Shown here piece by piece: positions 53,190 to 62,229 of a stretch of 64,000 nucleotides of DNA. The position numbers were made by a program, and so were the translations under genes. Position 1 is the first letter of the stretch, and each line of letters starts with the position of its first letter. Location of the stretch: contig NZ_LFLS01000015.1 of NCBI RefSeq assembly GCF_001189915.1, forward strand, positions 62,001 through 126,000. The letters are read 5' to 3'. Source of the DNA: Herbaspirillum autotrophicum (GTDB taxonomy: Bacteria; Pseudomonadota; Gammaproteobacteria; Burkholderiales; Burkholderiaceae_D). The notes beneath the pieces are model-generated. The model searched no databases. It saw nothing but the letters and a program-made list of their open reading frames with translations, and had not been told where the DNA came from.

Positions 53190-54281
53190 ATGAAGAGCAA
53201 GAAAAAACTGATCGCGGCGCTGCCGTTGTTGCCACTGCTGGCGCTGTCGGCGGCGGCCTCGGCCCAGGTGACCATCTACGGCATTTTGGATATCGGTCCG
53301 ACCTACGTCACCAATCAGGGCGGAAAATCCAACGTGCGCATGGATGCCGGCACGCTGCAGCAATCGCGTATCGGCTTTCGCGGCACGGAAGATCTGGGCG
53401 GCGGTTACAGCGCGTTCTTCAGCCTGGAAAACGGCTTCAATCTGGATGACGGCAGCATGGCCACTGCCAACAATCTGTTCAGCCGCGATTCGCGGGTTGG
53501 CCTGAAAGGCCCGTTCGGTTCCATTTCTGCCGGTCGCCAGTCCAATGCCACGGTCGATGCGATTGCACCGTATGCGGCATCGATGCTGGCGTATGGTCCG
53601 TCGTATCTGGCGACCCATCCGGGTGATCATGACCGCGTGCTGAATATCCCCACTGACAATTCGCTCAAATATACGACGCCAAACTTTGCCGGGTTTACCG
53701 GTATCGTGTCTTACGGTTTCGGCGAAGTGGCGGGCGATACCAAGCAAAACAGTTCGCGCAACGCCGGTGTTTCGTACATCAACGGACCGCTCAGCCTGGG
53801 TGCCTCCTATCTGTGGAGCAGCGGTAACAACGTGACCAGCGCCGCCTTGTTGTCGGCGTCATCGAATCCGTTCGGCCCGACCAGTGCCGCTGATGTCTTG
53901 CGTTCGCTGGCGCTCGGCGCCTCGTATCAGTTTGAGCAAGTGTTCGTGCATGGCAACGCGACCCAATCGAAATTCGGTCTGTCCAGCCAGACGGCACGCA
54001 CGTATGAAATCGGCTCCAAGATCAATCTGTCGCCGACCATCGTGCTCGGTGCCGATTACTCCTACACCGACGTCAAGAGCCGCGCCAAGCTCAACATCCT
54101 TTCACTGTCAGCCTCGTATTTGTTGTCCAAGCGCACCAATCTGTATGTGGTGGCGGCCAACGAAAGCGTCTCCGGCACCAATGCCAACGGCACACCGCTG
54201 ACGGCGCAACTGTTTACCCTGCCGGCCTCCAGCACCTCGCGCCAGACCGCCTTGCACATGGGTATTCGTCATACGTTCTGA
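53190..54281 (+). CDS. Gram-negative general porin
   Basis: A 363-residue outer-membrane porin of the beta-barrel trimer type. The signal peptide is residues 1-25 (ending SAAASA), the mature part begins QVTIYGILDIGPTYV, contains the RIGFRGTEDLGGGYSAFFSLENGF and SRVGLKGPFGSISAGRQ motifs of Burkholderiales porins, and ends in RHTF with terminal Phe, needed for barrel assembly. AAGGAG precedes the start. It heads the reductase-oxygenase part of the island and probably admits the aromatic substrate. Confidence 0.93.
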   Translation: MKSKKKLIAALPLLPLLALSAAASAQVTIYGILDIGPTYVTNQGGKSNVRMDAGTLQQSRIGFRGTEDLGGGYSAFFSLENGFNLDDGSMATANNLFSRDSRVGLKGPFGSISAGRQSNATVDAIAPYAASMLAYGPSYLATHPGDHDRVLNIPTDNSLKYTTPNFAGFTGIVSYGFGEVAGDTKQNSSRNAGVSYINGPLSLGASYLWSSGNNVTSAALLSASSNPFGPTSAADVLRSLALGASYQFEQVFVHGNATQSKFGLSSQTARTYEIGSKINLSPTIVLGADYSYTDVKSRAKLNILSLSASYLLSKRTNLYVVAANESVSGTNANGTPLTAQLFTLPASSTSRQTALHMGIRHTF

Positions 54282-54357
54282 ACCTGAACGGCGGGGTCGT
54301 GAGGGCGGCCTCGCCGGTCGTTGCCATCAAATCGTGGAAGTATCGTGAGGAAATAGC

Positions 54358-55314
54358 GTGAATACGTTGTCAGTCAAAGTAACAAAGAAAACCGTGGAAG
54401 CCAGAGACATCGTCAGTTTTGAACTGATGGCCAGCGATGGCGGCGATTTGCCGTCATTTGCGGCCGGCGCTCACGTCGATGTTCATGTCGCTCCAGGCAT
54501 CGTGCGCCAGTATTCGCTGTGCAATGCGCCGCATGAGCGCCATCGTTACCGTATCGCCGTGTTGCGCGATCCGGCATCGCGCGGCGGGTCGGCCGGCATG
54601 CATGATGCGGTGGCAGAAGGCGACGTGATTCAGATCAGCGCGCCGAAAAATCATTTTGCACTGACGGCGGCGCCACGCGTGTTGCTGCTGGCCGGCGGCA
54701 TCGGTGTCACGCCGCTGTTGTGCATGGCGCAGGCGATGGCCGCCAGCGGTGCCGATTTCGACATGCATTACTGCGGCCGCTCATTGAGCAGCATTGCGTT
54801 TCAGGCCGAGATCGCGGCATCCGCGTATGGCGATAAAGTCCATTTTCATGCCGATGATGGCGCCGCGGAACAGAAGCTGGATATCCAGCGCTTGCTGGCC
54901 GCCAATGCTGTCGGTACCCCCTTGTATGTTTGCGGTCCCGGCGGTTTCATTGACTTCGTGATGCAGTCGGCGCGTCAGGCCGGCTGGGAAGACAGTCAGA
55001 TCCATCGCGAATATTTTGGCGCGGCAGCCGTCAGCAATGCCGATGCCCATGCGTTCGAAGTGCAGGCGGCCAGTACCGGCAAGCGCTATCGCATTCCGGC
55101 CGACAAGTCGGTGATCGAAGTATTGGCGGAGCAGGGCGTGGAGATCCCGGTGTCCTGTGAGCAAGGTGTCTGTGGCACGTGTATCACGCGGGTGCTGGAA
55201 GGCGTGCCGGACCATCGCGATATGTATTTCAACGATGAAGAGCATGCGCGCAATGATCAATTTACGCCATGTTGTTCACGCGCCAAAAGCGCTCTGCTGG
55301 TGCTCGATATTTAA
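54358..55314 (+). CDS. VanB-type oxidoreductase (PDR family: flavin plus [2Fe-2S])
   Basis: A 318-residue phthalate dioxygenase reductase-family protein, the electron supplier of class IA Rieske oxygenases. Residues 1-105 hold the flavin domain (RQYSLCNAPHERHRYRIAVLR), 105-225 the NAD domain (LLLAGGIGVTPLLCMAQAM), and the C-terminal ferredoxin domain coordinates [2Fe-2S] by Cys267, Cys272, Cys275 and Cys305. The start is GTG with AGGA upstream. It is 76 bases after the porin gene, with the two Rieske oxygenase genes following after a new promoter region. Confidence 0.93.
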   Translation: MNTLSVKVTKKTVEARDIVSFELMASDGGDLPSFAAGAHVDVHVAPGIVRQYSLCNAPHERHRYRIAVLRDPASRGGSAGMHDAVAEGDVIQISAPKNHFALTAAPRVLLLAGGIGVTPLLCMAQAMAASGADFDMHYCGRSLSSIAFQAEIAASAYGDKVHFHADDGAAEQKLDIQRLLAANAVGTPLYVCGPGGFIDFVMQSARQAGWEDSQIHREYFGAAAVSNADAHAFEVQAASTGKRYRIPADKSVIEVLAEQGVEIPVSCEQGVCGTCITRVLEGVPDHRDMYFNDEEHARNDQFTPCCSRAKSALLVLDI

Positions 55315-55414
55315 ACGTGATTCAGGGTGCTTTTCCGGAGTTGTCGCGTTTTCATGAAAGCCGCTGTGGATATGGTTTTTCATGGTTTTTTGCAGGATTT
55401 GTTCGCGTGCGAAA

Positions 55415-55434
55415 TGTACCCTGTTCGGGGTACA
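55415..55434. promoter_or_regulatory. 20-bp dyad at the Rieske oxygenase promoter
   Basis: TGTACCC-TGTTCG-GGGTACA: perfect 7-base arms with a 6-base centre, centred about 30 bases before the -10-like TATAAT at 55455-55460, so about -42 relative to a start site. That position is typical of activator binding overlapping -35. A second short dyad TTCGC-GT-GCGAA (55402-55413) abuts it on the left. Confidence 0.65.
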
Positions 55435-55454
55435 AATAAGTTTGCTGATTTCTC

Positions 55455-55460
55455 TATAAT
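55455..55460 (+). promoter_or_regulatory. -10 element of the Rieske operon
   Basis: TATAAT in the context TCTCTATAATTTCTG. A very similar context, CTCTATAATTCTCG, is upstream of the porin gene (52855-52860). The -35 region has no good TTGACA, as expected of an activated promoter. Confidence 0.55.
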
Positions 55461-55533
55461 TTCTGGTGTCGGCCGGTAATAAAAAACAGAACAGACCGGC
55501 GCCGAAAAACAGATGAATGGACGGAGACAAGCA

Positions 55534-56571
55534 ATGTTTTTGAAAAATACCTGGTATGTGGCCGCCTGGTCGCATGAAGTGAGCAGCACCACGCTGTTTT
55601 CCCGCACCATCCTGAATACGCCGGTGGTGTTGTGGCGCGATGGCGATGGTGCGGTGGTGGCCTTGCAGGACCGTTGCCCGCATCGCGGCGCGCCGTTGTC
55701 CAAGGGCCGCATCGAAGATGGCACGGTGCGCTGCATGTATCACGGGCTGAAATTCGATACCCATGGCAAATGCGTGCAGATTCCGGCGCAAGACCGGATT
55801 CCGCCGGCCGCCTGTGTCAATAAATTTACCGTGGTCGAACGCAACAAGTGGATCTGGATCTGGATGGGCGACGCCGCACTGGCCGATCTGTCGCTGATCC
55901 CGGATACCTTCTGGCTGGAGAGTCCGGACTGGCGCTATCAGCCTGACTACATTCATTACGACGTCGACTACTTTCTGATTGCCGATAACCTGCTCGATTT
56001 TTCGCATTTGCCGTTTCTGCACGAAACCACGCTGGGCGGCAGTTCCGGCTATGCCGAGAGCCGCGCCACCGTGGACCGGCTGGACAACGGCGTCAAGATC
56101 ACGCGCTGGTTTACCGATGGCCCGCCGGCGCCGTTCGTCAAGAACCTGACCGGCTGGACCGACAATGTCGATCGCTGGAATATCTATGACTTCGTGTTGC
56201 CCGGCGTATTGTTGATGGATTCCGGCAGCGCCCCGGTCGGCAGTGGCGCACAGCAGGGCGGCCGCGATGGCGCAGTACAGTTCCGCAGTGCTCAGGCGCT
56301 GACGCCGGAAACCGAAAACAGCAGCCATTATTTCTTTTCCCAGGCGCATGACTTCGCGCTCGATCAACCGGCGGTAACGGCGCAATTGCATGCCGACATC
56401 GTAGCGGCGTTCAAGGAAGACTGGGACATGATTCACGCCCAGCACCGGTCGCTGGCGCTGGACCCGAATTTCAAGATGATGCCATTGCCGGTGGATAACG
56501 CGCTCGGCCATTTCCGCTGGCTGATGAATAAACGTATTGCTGCCGAACAATCGTTGTCGGCAGCCGCATAA
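55534..56571 (+). CDS. Rieske non-heme iron oxygenase, VanA-type (first)
   Basis: A 345-residue oxygenase subunit of the vanillate O-demethylase (VanA) type. The Rieske [2Fe-2S] ligands are Cys48, His50, Cys67 and His70 (CPHRG...CMYHG); the mononuclear iron site is the D155-x2-H158-x4-H163 motif in NLLDFSHLPFLH. GGAGA precedes the ATG at 55534 by seven bases. Members O-demethylate or hydroxylate aromatic acids with electrons from a VanB-like reductase, here encoded just upstream. The substrate is unknown; a phenylacetate is suggested by the hpa genes nearby. Confidence 0.93.
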   Translation: MFLKNTWYVAAWSHEVSSTTLFSRTILNTPVVLWRDGDGAVVALQDRCPHRGAPLSKGRIEDGTVRCMYHGLKFDTHGKCVQIPAQDRIPPAACVNKFTVVERNKWIWIWMGDAALADLSLIPDTFWLESPDWRYQPDYIHYDVDYFLIADNLLDFSHLPFLHETTLGGSSGYAESRATVDRLDNGVKITRWFTDGPPAPFVKNLTGWTDNVDRWNIYDFVLPGVLLMDSGSAPVGSGAQQGGRDGAVQFRSAQALTPETENSSHYFFSQAHDFALDQPAVTAQLHADIVAAFKEDWDMIHAQHRSLALDPNFKMMPLPVDNALGHFRWLMNKRIAAEQSLSAAA

Positions 56572-56580
56572 GGAGCAGGT

Positions 56581-57750
56581 ATGTCACTTCCCTCGCCAGC
56601 CATGTTGCAAGCCGTCAAGAAAACCGCTGCCAGCATGGCCAATCGCAGTACCCGTTTCATTTTCAATGAATGGTATGTGGCCGCTTTCGGCAATGAGATC
56701 AAGCGTGAATTTCTGCAACGGACCTTGCTCGACAAACGTATCGTCATGTTCCGCACCGAAGCCGGGGTGCCGGTTGCGCTGGCGGACCGTTGCGCGCACC
56801 GGGCGTTCCCGTTGTCGCGCGGTACGCTCGATGGCGACACCGTGGTGTGCGCCTATCATGGCTTTCGCTACGACGCCGAAGGCAATTGCGTTGAGGTGCC
56901 GTCGGCCGCCAAATGTCCCAAGGGCATCGGCGTGGCGCAATATCGCCTGATCGAAAAGGGGCCGCTGGTCTGGATCTGGATGGGTGACCCGGCGCTGGCC
57001 GATGAAAGCAAGTTGCCCGAGCAGGCGTGGCTGACGCAGCCGGACTGGGAAACATCCAGCGGCTATTTCGATTTGCAATCGAACTATGTCAGCATGCATG
57101 AAAATCTGCTGGACCTGACGCACCTGTCATTCCTGCATGCCAACACGATCGGCACCCCGGATTATGCCAAGGCACCGTTCAAGACGGAAATCGATGATGG
57201 CTATTTCGCGCTCAACCGCGATGTGGTGCCAACTACCTTGCCGCCGGTATGGGGCCGTCCGACCGGACTGGAAGGCTGCAATACCGCCGCGCGCATCGTC
57301 AGGTCGGAATTCAAGTCGCCGGCTTTCCATCAGGTCAATGTCAGCTTTTACGATAGCAAACTGGTGGAGAGCGAGCGCCAGGTGTCGCGCATCAAGACCG
57401 CGCATTTGCTGACGCCGCAAACGCATTCATCGAGCCACTATTTCATCGTCCATGGCCGCGACTTTGGGCAGGATGATGAAAGCATCACGCATTTCATGCA
57501 CGACAATCTGTTCGCCGCCTTCAATGAAGATGTCGAAGGGTTGGCGGCGCTGGAAGAGGTGTGGCTCAATACAGCGGCGGACGACATGTTTGAATTTTCG
57601 GTCGCAGCGGATGGACCGTCAGTGGCGATGCGGCGTTATCTGAAAAAGCGTGCCGATGAAGAACAGGCGACGCAAGAAAATCCGGGCTATGCCGGCACTG
57701 ACGCTACAATGCCAGTCATCATCCCCATTCGCACAGGTCAACCGGCCTGA
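56581..57750 (+). CDS. Rieske non-heme iron oxygenase, VanA-type (second)
   Basis: A 389-residue oxygenase with the same layout. It has a 20-30 residue longer N-terminus and a C-terminal tail beyond residue 360. Rieske ligands are Cys71, His73, Cys90 and His93; the mononuclear iron motif is D178-x2-H181-x4-H186 in NLLDLTHLSFLH. It is clearly a paralogue of the first but divergent over most of its length, so a different substrate or a hetero-oligomer is possible. AGGAG precedes the start, and the stop of the first gene is ten bases upstream. Confidence 0.92.
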   Translation: MSLPSPAMLQAVKKTAASMANRSTRFIFNEWYVAAFGNEIKREFLQRTLLDKRIVMFRTEAGVPVALADRCAHRAFPLSRGTLDGDTVVCAYHGFRYDAEGNCVEVPSAAKCPKGIGVAQYRLIEKGPLVWIWMGDPALADESKLPEQAWLTQPDWETSSGYFDLQSNYVSMHENLLDLTHLSFLHANTIGTPDYAKAPFKTEIDDGYFALNRDVVPTTLPPVWGRPTGLEGCNTAARIVRSEFKSPAFHQVNVSFYDSKLVESERQVSRIKTAHLLTPQTHSSSHYFIVHGRDFGQDDESITHFMHDNLFAAFNEDVEGLAALEEVWLNTAADDMFEFSVAADGPSVAMRRYLKKRADEEQATQENPGYAGTDATMPVIIPIRTGQPA

Positions 57751-57759
57751 TCCGCCATC

Positions 57760-58557
57760 ATGAACGCTGACGCCCTGTACCAGTCGCTGGGCCGCCTGAT
57801 CGCCGCCATCGGCGAACCCGACTTCGGGGCGGCGGCGTTCGCGCTGGTGGAGCAAGCGATACAGGCCGACCATATCGTCGCCAATCTGGTGGGCAAGAAC
57901 CAGATTCGCGGTTTGTTTACGGTGGGAAAACTGCCGCCGCGTATCGCCAATACGCTCAATCAGCGTTATCTGGAACGCTATCATCTGCTCGATAAAAGTC
58001 TGTTGAGCTCGTGGGATATCGGCAAAGGCCAGCCGGTGGCGATGCAATTCGATCACCGGCTCAATGCCTCACCGATCTATAACACCTTCTTCTTTGAACG
58101 CGCCGGCTTGTGCGACAAGATTTCACTGATCAGTTGTCGCGACGACAGCATGGTGTGTTGCAATCTGTATCGCCTGGCAAGCACCGGCAATTTCGCCGCA
58201 GCCGACGTGCAGAATGCGCAGGCGCTGGCGTTGCCGTTGACGGCAGCGCTCTGGCATCACGCCGAGCAAATGGGGACTTCACGCGCTCAGGCGCGGGTGC
58301 CGCACAAGCCGGGCGGGCCGGATGATGTGCAGTGGCAGGCGCTGCAATCCTTGTCGACGCGCGAGATGGAAGTGTGCCGCCGTTTGCTGACCGGCGCCAG
58401 CAACGAAGGCGTGGCGCTCGATCTGGCGATCAGCACGCATACGGTCAGAACCTTGCGCAAGCGGATCTACAAGAAGCTGGAAGTCAGTTCACTGACTGAC
58501 TTGTTCAGCAAATACCTCAATACCATTTCCGTGACCGACGGCCGGCGCAGCCGTTAG
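57760..58557 (+). CDS. LuxR family regulator with GAF-like sensor
   Basis: A 265-residue regulator. The N-terminal 170 residues form an unassigned sensor-like domain with several cysteines (GLCDKISLISC, MVCC), and the C-terminal LuxR helix-turn-helix is residues 195-255 (LSTREMEVCRRLLTGASNEGVALDLAISTHTVRTLRKRIYKKLEVSSLTDL). It is nine bases after the second oxygenase and therefore in the same transcript. It resembles LuxR proteins controlling degradation operons rather than the acyl-homoserine-lactone type; I see no clear autoinducer domain. It may activate the oxygenase promoter through the 20-bp dyad. Confidence 0.88.
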   Translation: MNADALYQSLGRLIAAIGEPDFGAAAFALVEQAIQADHIVANLVGKNQIRGLFTVGKLPPRIANTLNQRYLERYHLLDKSLLSSWDIGKGQPVAMQFDHRLNASPIYNTFFFERAGLCDKISLISCRDDSMVCCNLYRLASTGNFAAADVQNAQALALPLTAALWHHAEQMGTSRAQARVPHKPGGPDDVQWQALQSLSTREMEVCRRLLTGASNEGVALDLAISTHTVRTLRKRIYKKLEVSSLTDLFSKYLNTISVTDGRRSR

Positions 58558-58560
58558 CGA

Positions 58561-58583
58561 CAGCGCCGGCGTTACCGGTGCTG
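58561..58583. terminator. convergent hairpin between luxR-type gene and gabD
   Basis: CAGCGCCGG / CCGGTGCTG with a CGTTA loop and one G-T pair, 4 bases after the LuxR stop and 16 before the gabD stop. There is no T run on either side. Confidence 0.45.
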
Positions 58584-58598
58584 CCGCTGGCTGAGGAC

Positions 58599-60065
58599 TT
58601 ACAGTCCGCCCATCGCCAGATACTTCAATTCCAGATAATCATCAAGACCGTGGCGTGAACCTTCGCGGCCCAGTCCGGAATTCTTGACGCCGCCAAACGG
58701 CGCGACTTCGGTCGAGATCAGGCCGGTATTGATACCGACCATGCCATATTCCAGCGCTTCCGAAACGCGCCAGATGCGGGCATTGTCGCGCGTGTAGAAA
58801 TAGGCGGCGAGTCCGAATTCAGTGTCGTTGGCCATCGCCACCGCTTGCGCCTCGTCCTCGAAACGGAACAGTCCGGCCACGGGTCCGAAAATTTCTTGCC
58901 GTGCCAGCGCCATATCGGGCGTCAGGCCGGTCATCACGGTTGGTTCATACCACAAGCCGCCACGCGCATGACGCTTGCCGCCGGCGACCACTTGCGCGCC
59001 CTTGGCGAGTGCATCACTGACCAGATGCTCGACTTTGCTGACGGCGGCTTCATTGATCAGCGGTCCCTGGGTCACGTCGGCTTCAAAGCCCTGGCCGACT
59101 TTGAGTGCGGCTACCGCCACGGCCAGCTTTTGGGCAAAGGCATCGTAGATGCCGGCCTGTACCAGAAAGCGATTGCTGCAGACGCAGGTCTGGCCGGTAT
59201 TGCGATACTTGGAGGCGATGGCGCCGGCGACTGCAGCATCCAGGTCGGCGTCGTCGAAGACGATGAAGGGGGCATTGCCGCCCAGTTCAAGCGACAGCTT
59301 CTTGATGGTCGGTGCGCATTGCGCCATTAACAGGCGGCCGACTTCGGTCGATCCGGTAAAGGACAATTTGCGGACAATCGGACTGCTGGTCAGTTCACCG
59401 CCGATGGCGCGCGGGTTGCCGGTAACCACGTTGAACACGCCGGCCGGTATGCCGGCTCGCGTCGCCAGTTCCGCCAGCGCCAGTGCCGACAATGGCGTCA
59501 GTTCCGCCGGCTTCAATACCATGGTGCACCCGGCCGCCAATGCCGGCGCGACCTTGCGCGTGATCATCGCAGCCGGGAAATTCCATGGCGTGATGGCAGC
59601 GCAGACACCGACCGGTTGTTTCACCACCAGCAAGCGGCGATCTGCGAACGGAGATGGAATCACTTCGCCGTAGGCGCGTTTGCCTTCTTCCGCAAACCAT
59701 TCGATATACGCGGCGGCATAAGCGATCTCGCCTTTGGCTTCGGCCAGCGGCTTGCCTTGTTCCAGCGTCATGATGCGCGCCAGGTCGTCTTGATGCGTGA
59801 GCAACAGATTGAACCAGTTGCGCAAGATGCGCGCGCGTTCGGCCGCCGTTTTGGCACGCCAGGCCGGCAGGGCTTGTTCGGCAGCGGCAATCGCCTGCCG
59901 GGTTTCATCGGCGCCGGCCAGCGGTACGCTGGCGATCACGGCGCCGCTGGCCGGATCGGTGACATCGAAGCGTTCGCCGCTGGCGGCATCTTGCCAATCG
60001 CCGCCGATATGGCATTGCTGGCGCAACAGCGCCGGGTCGTTCAGTTTGAAGTCGTAAGCAGACAT
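58599..60065 (-). CDS. gabD: NAD(P)-dependent succinate-semialdehyde dehydrogenase-like
   Basis: A 488-residue aldehyde dehydrogenase of the GabD group. Catalytic residues are Asn162 (PWNFP), Glu260 (LELGG) and Cys294 (GQTCVC); the sequence matches succinate-semialdehyde dehydrogenases. In the hpa pathway HpaI yields pyruvate and succinic semialdehyde, which this enzyme would oxidise to succinate. It is the last gene of the hpa transcript, 98 bases after hpaI. The start at 60065 is supported by alignment; the open frame continues to 60131. Confidence 0.92.
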   Translation of the reverse strand: MSAYDFKLNDPALLRQQCHIGGDWQDAASGERFDVTDPASGAVIASVPLAGADETRQAIAAAEQALPAWRAKTAAERARILRNWFNLLLTHQDDLARIMTLEQGKPLAEAKGEIAYAAAYIEWFAEEGKRAYGEVIPSPFADRRLLVVKQPVGVCAAITPWNFPAAMITRKVAPALAAGCTMVLKPAELTPLSALALAELATRAGIPAGVFNVVTGNPRAIGGELTSSPIVRKLSFTGSTEVGRLLMAQCAPTIKKLSLELGGNAPFIVFDDADLDAAVAGAIASKYRNTGQTCVCSNRFLVQAGIYDAFAQKLAVAVAALKVGQGFEADVTQGPLINEAAVSKVEHLVSDALAKGAQVVAGGKRHARGGLWYEPTVMTGLTPDMALARQEIFGPVAGLFRFEDEAQAVAMANDTEFGLAAYFYTRDNARIWRVSEALEYGMVGINTGLISTEVAPFGGVKNSGLGREGSRHGLDDYLELKYLAMGGL

Positions 60066-60163
60066 GGGAATCCCGGAAAACAGAAGTGATGGAGCGGAAG
60101 GGGGGAGTGACCGGCAAGGACTGCCGGTCACTCAGTAAAGCAGAATCAGGCCAGGCCGTGCAT

Positions 60164-60958
60164 TCAATACGCCGCGCCGACGGTGGCGGAGGCTGGCTTG
60201 ATGCTGTTGAGCAGATTGATCGCAGCGCTGCGCAGCACGCCGGTGTCCGCGCCGGCCGCAACGAAGTCGGCGCCGCTGGCGCGATAGGCCGCAGCCAGTG
60301 CCGGATCGGTGGAAAACACGCCGGCCGCCTTGCCGGCCTTGCCGATACGGACGATAGCTTGTTCGATGGCAGCCTTGACTTCCGGATGACCGGGCTGGCC
60401 AAGATAGCCCATTGATGCGGCCAGATCGGCGGGGCCGATGAAGACACCATCAACGCCGTCGACGGCAGCGATGGCATCCAGATTTTCCAGCCCGGCGCGC
60501 GATTCGATTTGCACGATCAGGCAAATCTGTTGCGCCACCTGCTGGAAGTAAGCCGGCACCGCATTCCAGCGGGCACCGCGCTCCAGTCCGGTGCCGACGC
60601 CGCGAATGCCCCGCGGCGGGTAATGCATGGCGCTGACAATCGCAGCGGCTTGCGCCGCCGTATCGACCATGGGCACCAGCAAGGTCTGGGCGCCGATGCC
60701 GAGCAATTGTTTGATCAGCGCCGCATCGTGATTGGCCGGACGCACCAGGCAAGACGGCGGATACGCGGCCATTGCCTGCAATTGCGTCTGTACCGAACGC
60801 ACGTCATTGGCGCCGTGTTCGGCATCGATCAGCAGATAGTCAAAGCCGCAACCGGCCAGGATTTCGGCACTGACCGGGTTACCCAGTCCGAGAAACATGC
60901 CGACCTGAAATTGCTTCTGTTGCAAGGCTTGCTTGAATTTATTGAATGGCATGTCCAT
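60164..60958 (-). CDS. hpaI: 4-hydroxy-2-oxoheptanedioate aldolase
   Basis: A 264-residue HpaI-type class II (metal-dependent) aldolase, cleaving 4-hydroxy-2-oxoheptane-1,7-dioate to pyruvate and succinic semialdehyde. It shows GLGNPVSAEILAGCGFDYLLIDAEHGAND, RGVGTGLERGARWN and the FIGPADLAASMG motif with the catalytic acids. The name is secured by its neighbours hpaH and hpaD. It follows hpaH by about 30 bases on the same strand. Confidence 0.95.
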   Translation of the reverse strand: MDMPFNKFKQALQQKQFQVGMFLGLGNPVSAEILAGCGFDYLLIDAEHGANDVRSVQTQLQAMAAYPPSCLVRPANHDAALIKQLLGIGAQTLLVPMVDTAAQAAAIVSAMHYPPRGIRGVGTGLERGARWNAVPAYFQQVAQQICLIVQIESRAGLENLDAIAAVDGVDGVFIGPADLAASMGYLGQPGHPEVKAAIEQAIVRIGKAGKAAGVFSTDPALAAAYRASGADFVAAGADTGVLRSAAINLLNSIKPASATVGAAY

Positions 60959-60988
60959 GGCAAATTCCTGAGGCAGACAAAATGAAAA

Positions 60989-61792
60989 TCAGACGAAACG
61001 GAAAGCGATCTGGCCGAGCGGACCGTAATCGGCCTGGAAGGTATCGCCGACGGCAGCGCCTACCGGCCGCGTAAACGAACCGGCCAGCACCACGTCGCCG
61101 ACATTCAGTTGCTCGTCGTAAGGCGCGATCTTGTTGGCCAGCCACGCCACGCCATTGGCCGGATGGTTCAGCACGCCGGCGGCCAGACCGGTTTCTTCGA
61201 TCACGCCATTGCGATACAGCATGGCGCCCACCCAGCGCAGGTCAACATCATTCGGCTTGACCGGCAAACCGCCGAGCACGATGCCGGCATTGGCGGCGAA
61301 ATCGGAAATGGTATCGAAGACCTTGCGCGGCGCCTTGGTGTCGCGGTCGAATTGTTCGATCCGGGCATCGATGATTTCGATGGCCGGCGTGATGTATTCG
61401 GTCGCCGCCAGCACATCAAACATGGTCACGCCGGGGCCTTTGAGCGGCTTGCCGAGAATGAATGCCAGTTCCACTTCGACGCGTGGTGCGATGAAGCGGC
61501 TGAATGGAATGTCGCCGCCTTGTTCGAAGAACATGTCGTCAAGCAGCGGTGCGTAATCCGGCTCGTTGATCTGTGACGATTGCTGCATGGCGCGCGAGGT
61601 CAGGCCGATCTTGCGACCGCGGATGGTGCGGCCTTCGCTCAGGCGCAGCTTGACCCATTCACGCTGAATCGCGTAGCCGTCTTCAATCGTCATCTCGGGA
61701 TGGGCTTGAGAAAAGTGGCGCACCTGAGTGCGGGTTTTTTCAGCCTGGTTGAGTTGCCGGGCCAGTTCCTGGATGGTGCTCAGAGGAAGCAT
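60989..61792 (-). CDS. hpaH: 2-oxo-hept-4-ene-1,7-dioate hydratase
   Basis: A 267-residue hydratase of the HpaH/MhpD family that adds water to 2-oxohept-4-ene-1,7-dioate to give 4-hydroxy-2-oxoheptanedioate. It shows [32 protein letters not shown], the [21 protein letters not shown] block with acidic metal ligands, and a C-terminus [22 protein letters not shown]. Homologues of the E. coli protein have the same length. It sits between hpaF and hpaI. Confidence 0.95.
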   Translation of the reverse strand: MLPLSTIQELARQLNQAEKTRTQVRHFSQAHPEMTIEDGYAIQREWVKLRLSEGRTIRGRKIGLTSRAMQQSSQINEPDYAPLLDDMFFEQGGDIPFSRFIAPRVEVELAFILGKPLKGPGVTMFDVLAATEYITPAIEIIDARIEQFDRDTKAPRKVFDTISDFAANAGIVLGGLPVKPNDVDLRWVGAMLYRNGVIEETGLAAGVLNHPANGVAWLANKIAPYDEQLNVGDVVLAGSFTRPVGAAVGDTFQADYGPLGQIAFRFV

Positions 61793-61825
61793 TCGTATTC
61801 TTTCAGACAGATAGCAAGGGCATGC

Positions 61826-62221
61826 TTAGCGGAAGCGGGCATGCAGATTGTTGTGTTTCCAGCTGCCGCTTTCGCTGAATTCATTGATTTCCAGTGACAG
61901 CGCCAGACCGGTTTGCTGGTAAATCGCGGCGAAGTGATTTTTCATGACCTCGAACAAGGCGTCACCGGTACGCTTTTGGGTGTCGTTGCTGCGGCCGGCG
62001 CCAATCTTCAGCGTCGCGTGCACAAAAGCGGCGTCGGGCCGGCCATCGGCGATGCAATAGTCGAGCGCCGCCAGCGCCCGCACGCGCACGCCGCCGATCG
62101 GATACACCGCCTTGCCATCGGCTTGTTGCGCGATCAGGGTCTGGGCCAGTTGCTGGCACAGGGTGCCGAAGTCGCCCGTGTCTTGCAGGTTGGCGGAATA
62201 TTCCAGGGTCAGATGGGGCAT
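61826..62221 (-). CDS. hpaF: 5-carboxymethyl-2-hydroxymuconate isomerase
   Basis: A 131-residue HpaF (CHMI), a tautomerase-superfamily enzyme with catalytic Pro2 (MPHLTLEYS). The isomerase converts 5-carboxymethyl-2-hydroxymuconate to its oxo form. The conserved pieces RVRALAALDYCIADG and DAAFVHATLKIGAGR are visible. The start at 62221 is fixed by Pro2. It follows hpaD by eight bases. Confidence 0.94.
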   Translation of the reverse strand: MPHLTLEYSANLQDTGDFGTLCQQLAQTLIAQQADGKAVYPIGGVRVRALAALDYCIADGRPDAAFVHATLKIGAGRSNDTQKRTGDALFEVMKNHFAAIYQQTGLALSLEINEFSESGSWKHNNLHARFR

Positions 62222-62229
62222 GGCTATCC

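Noticed and set aside
57760-58557. Acyl-homoserine-lactone quorum-sensing regulator
   Set aside because: Only the C-terminal LuxR helix-turn-helix is clear; the conserved Trp/Tyr/Asp pocket pattern of the autoinducer domain is not recognisable and no luxI gene is adjacent.
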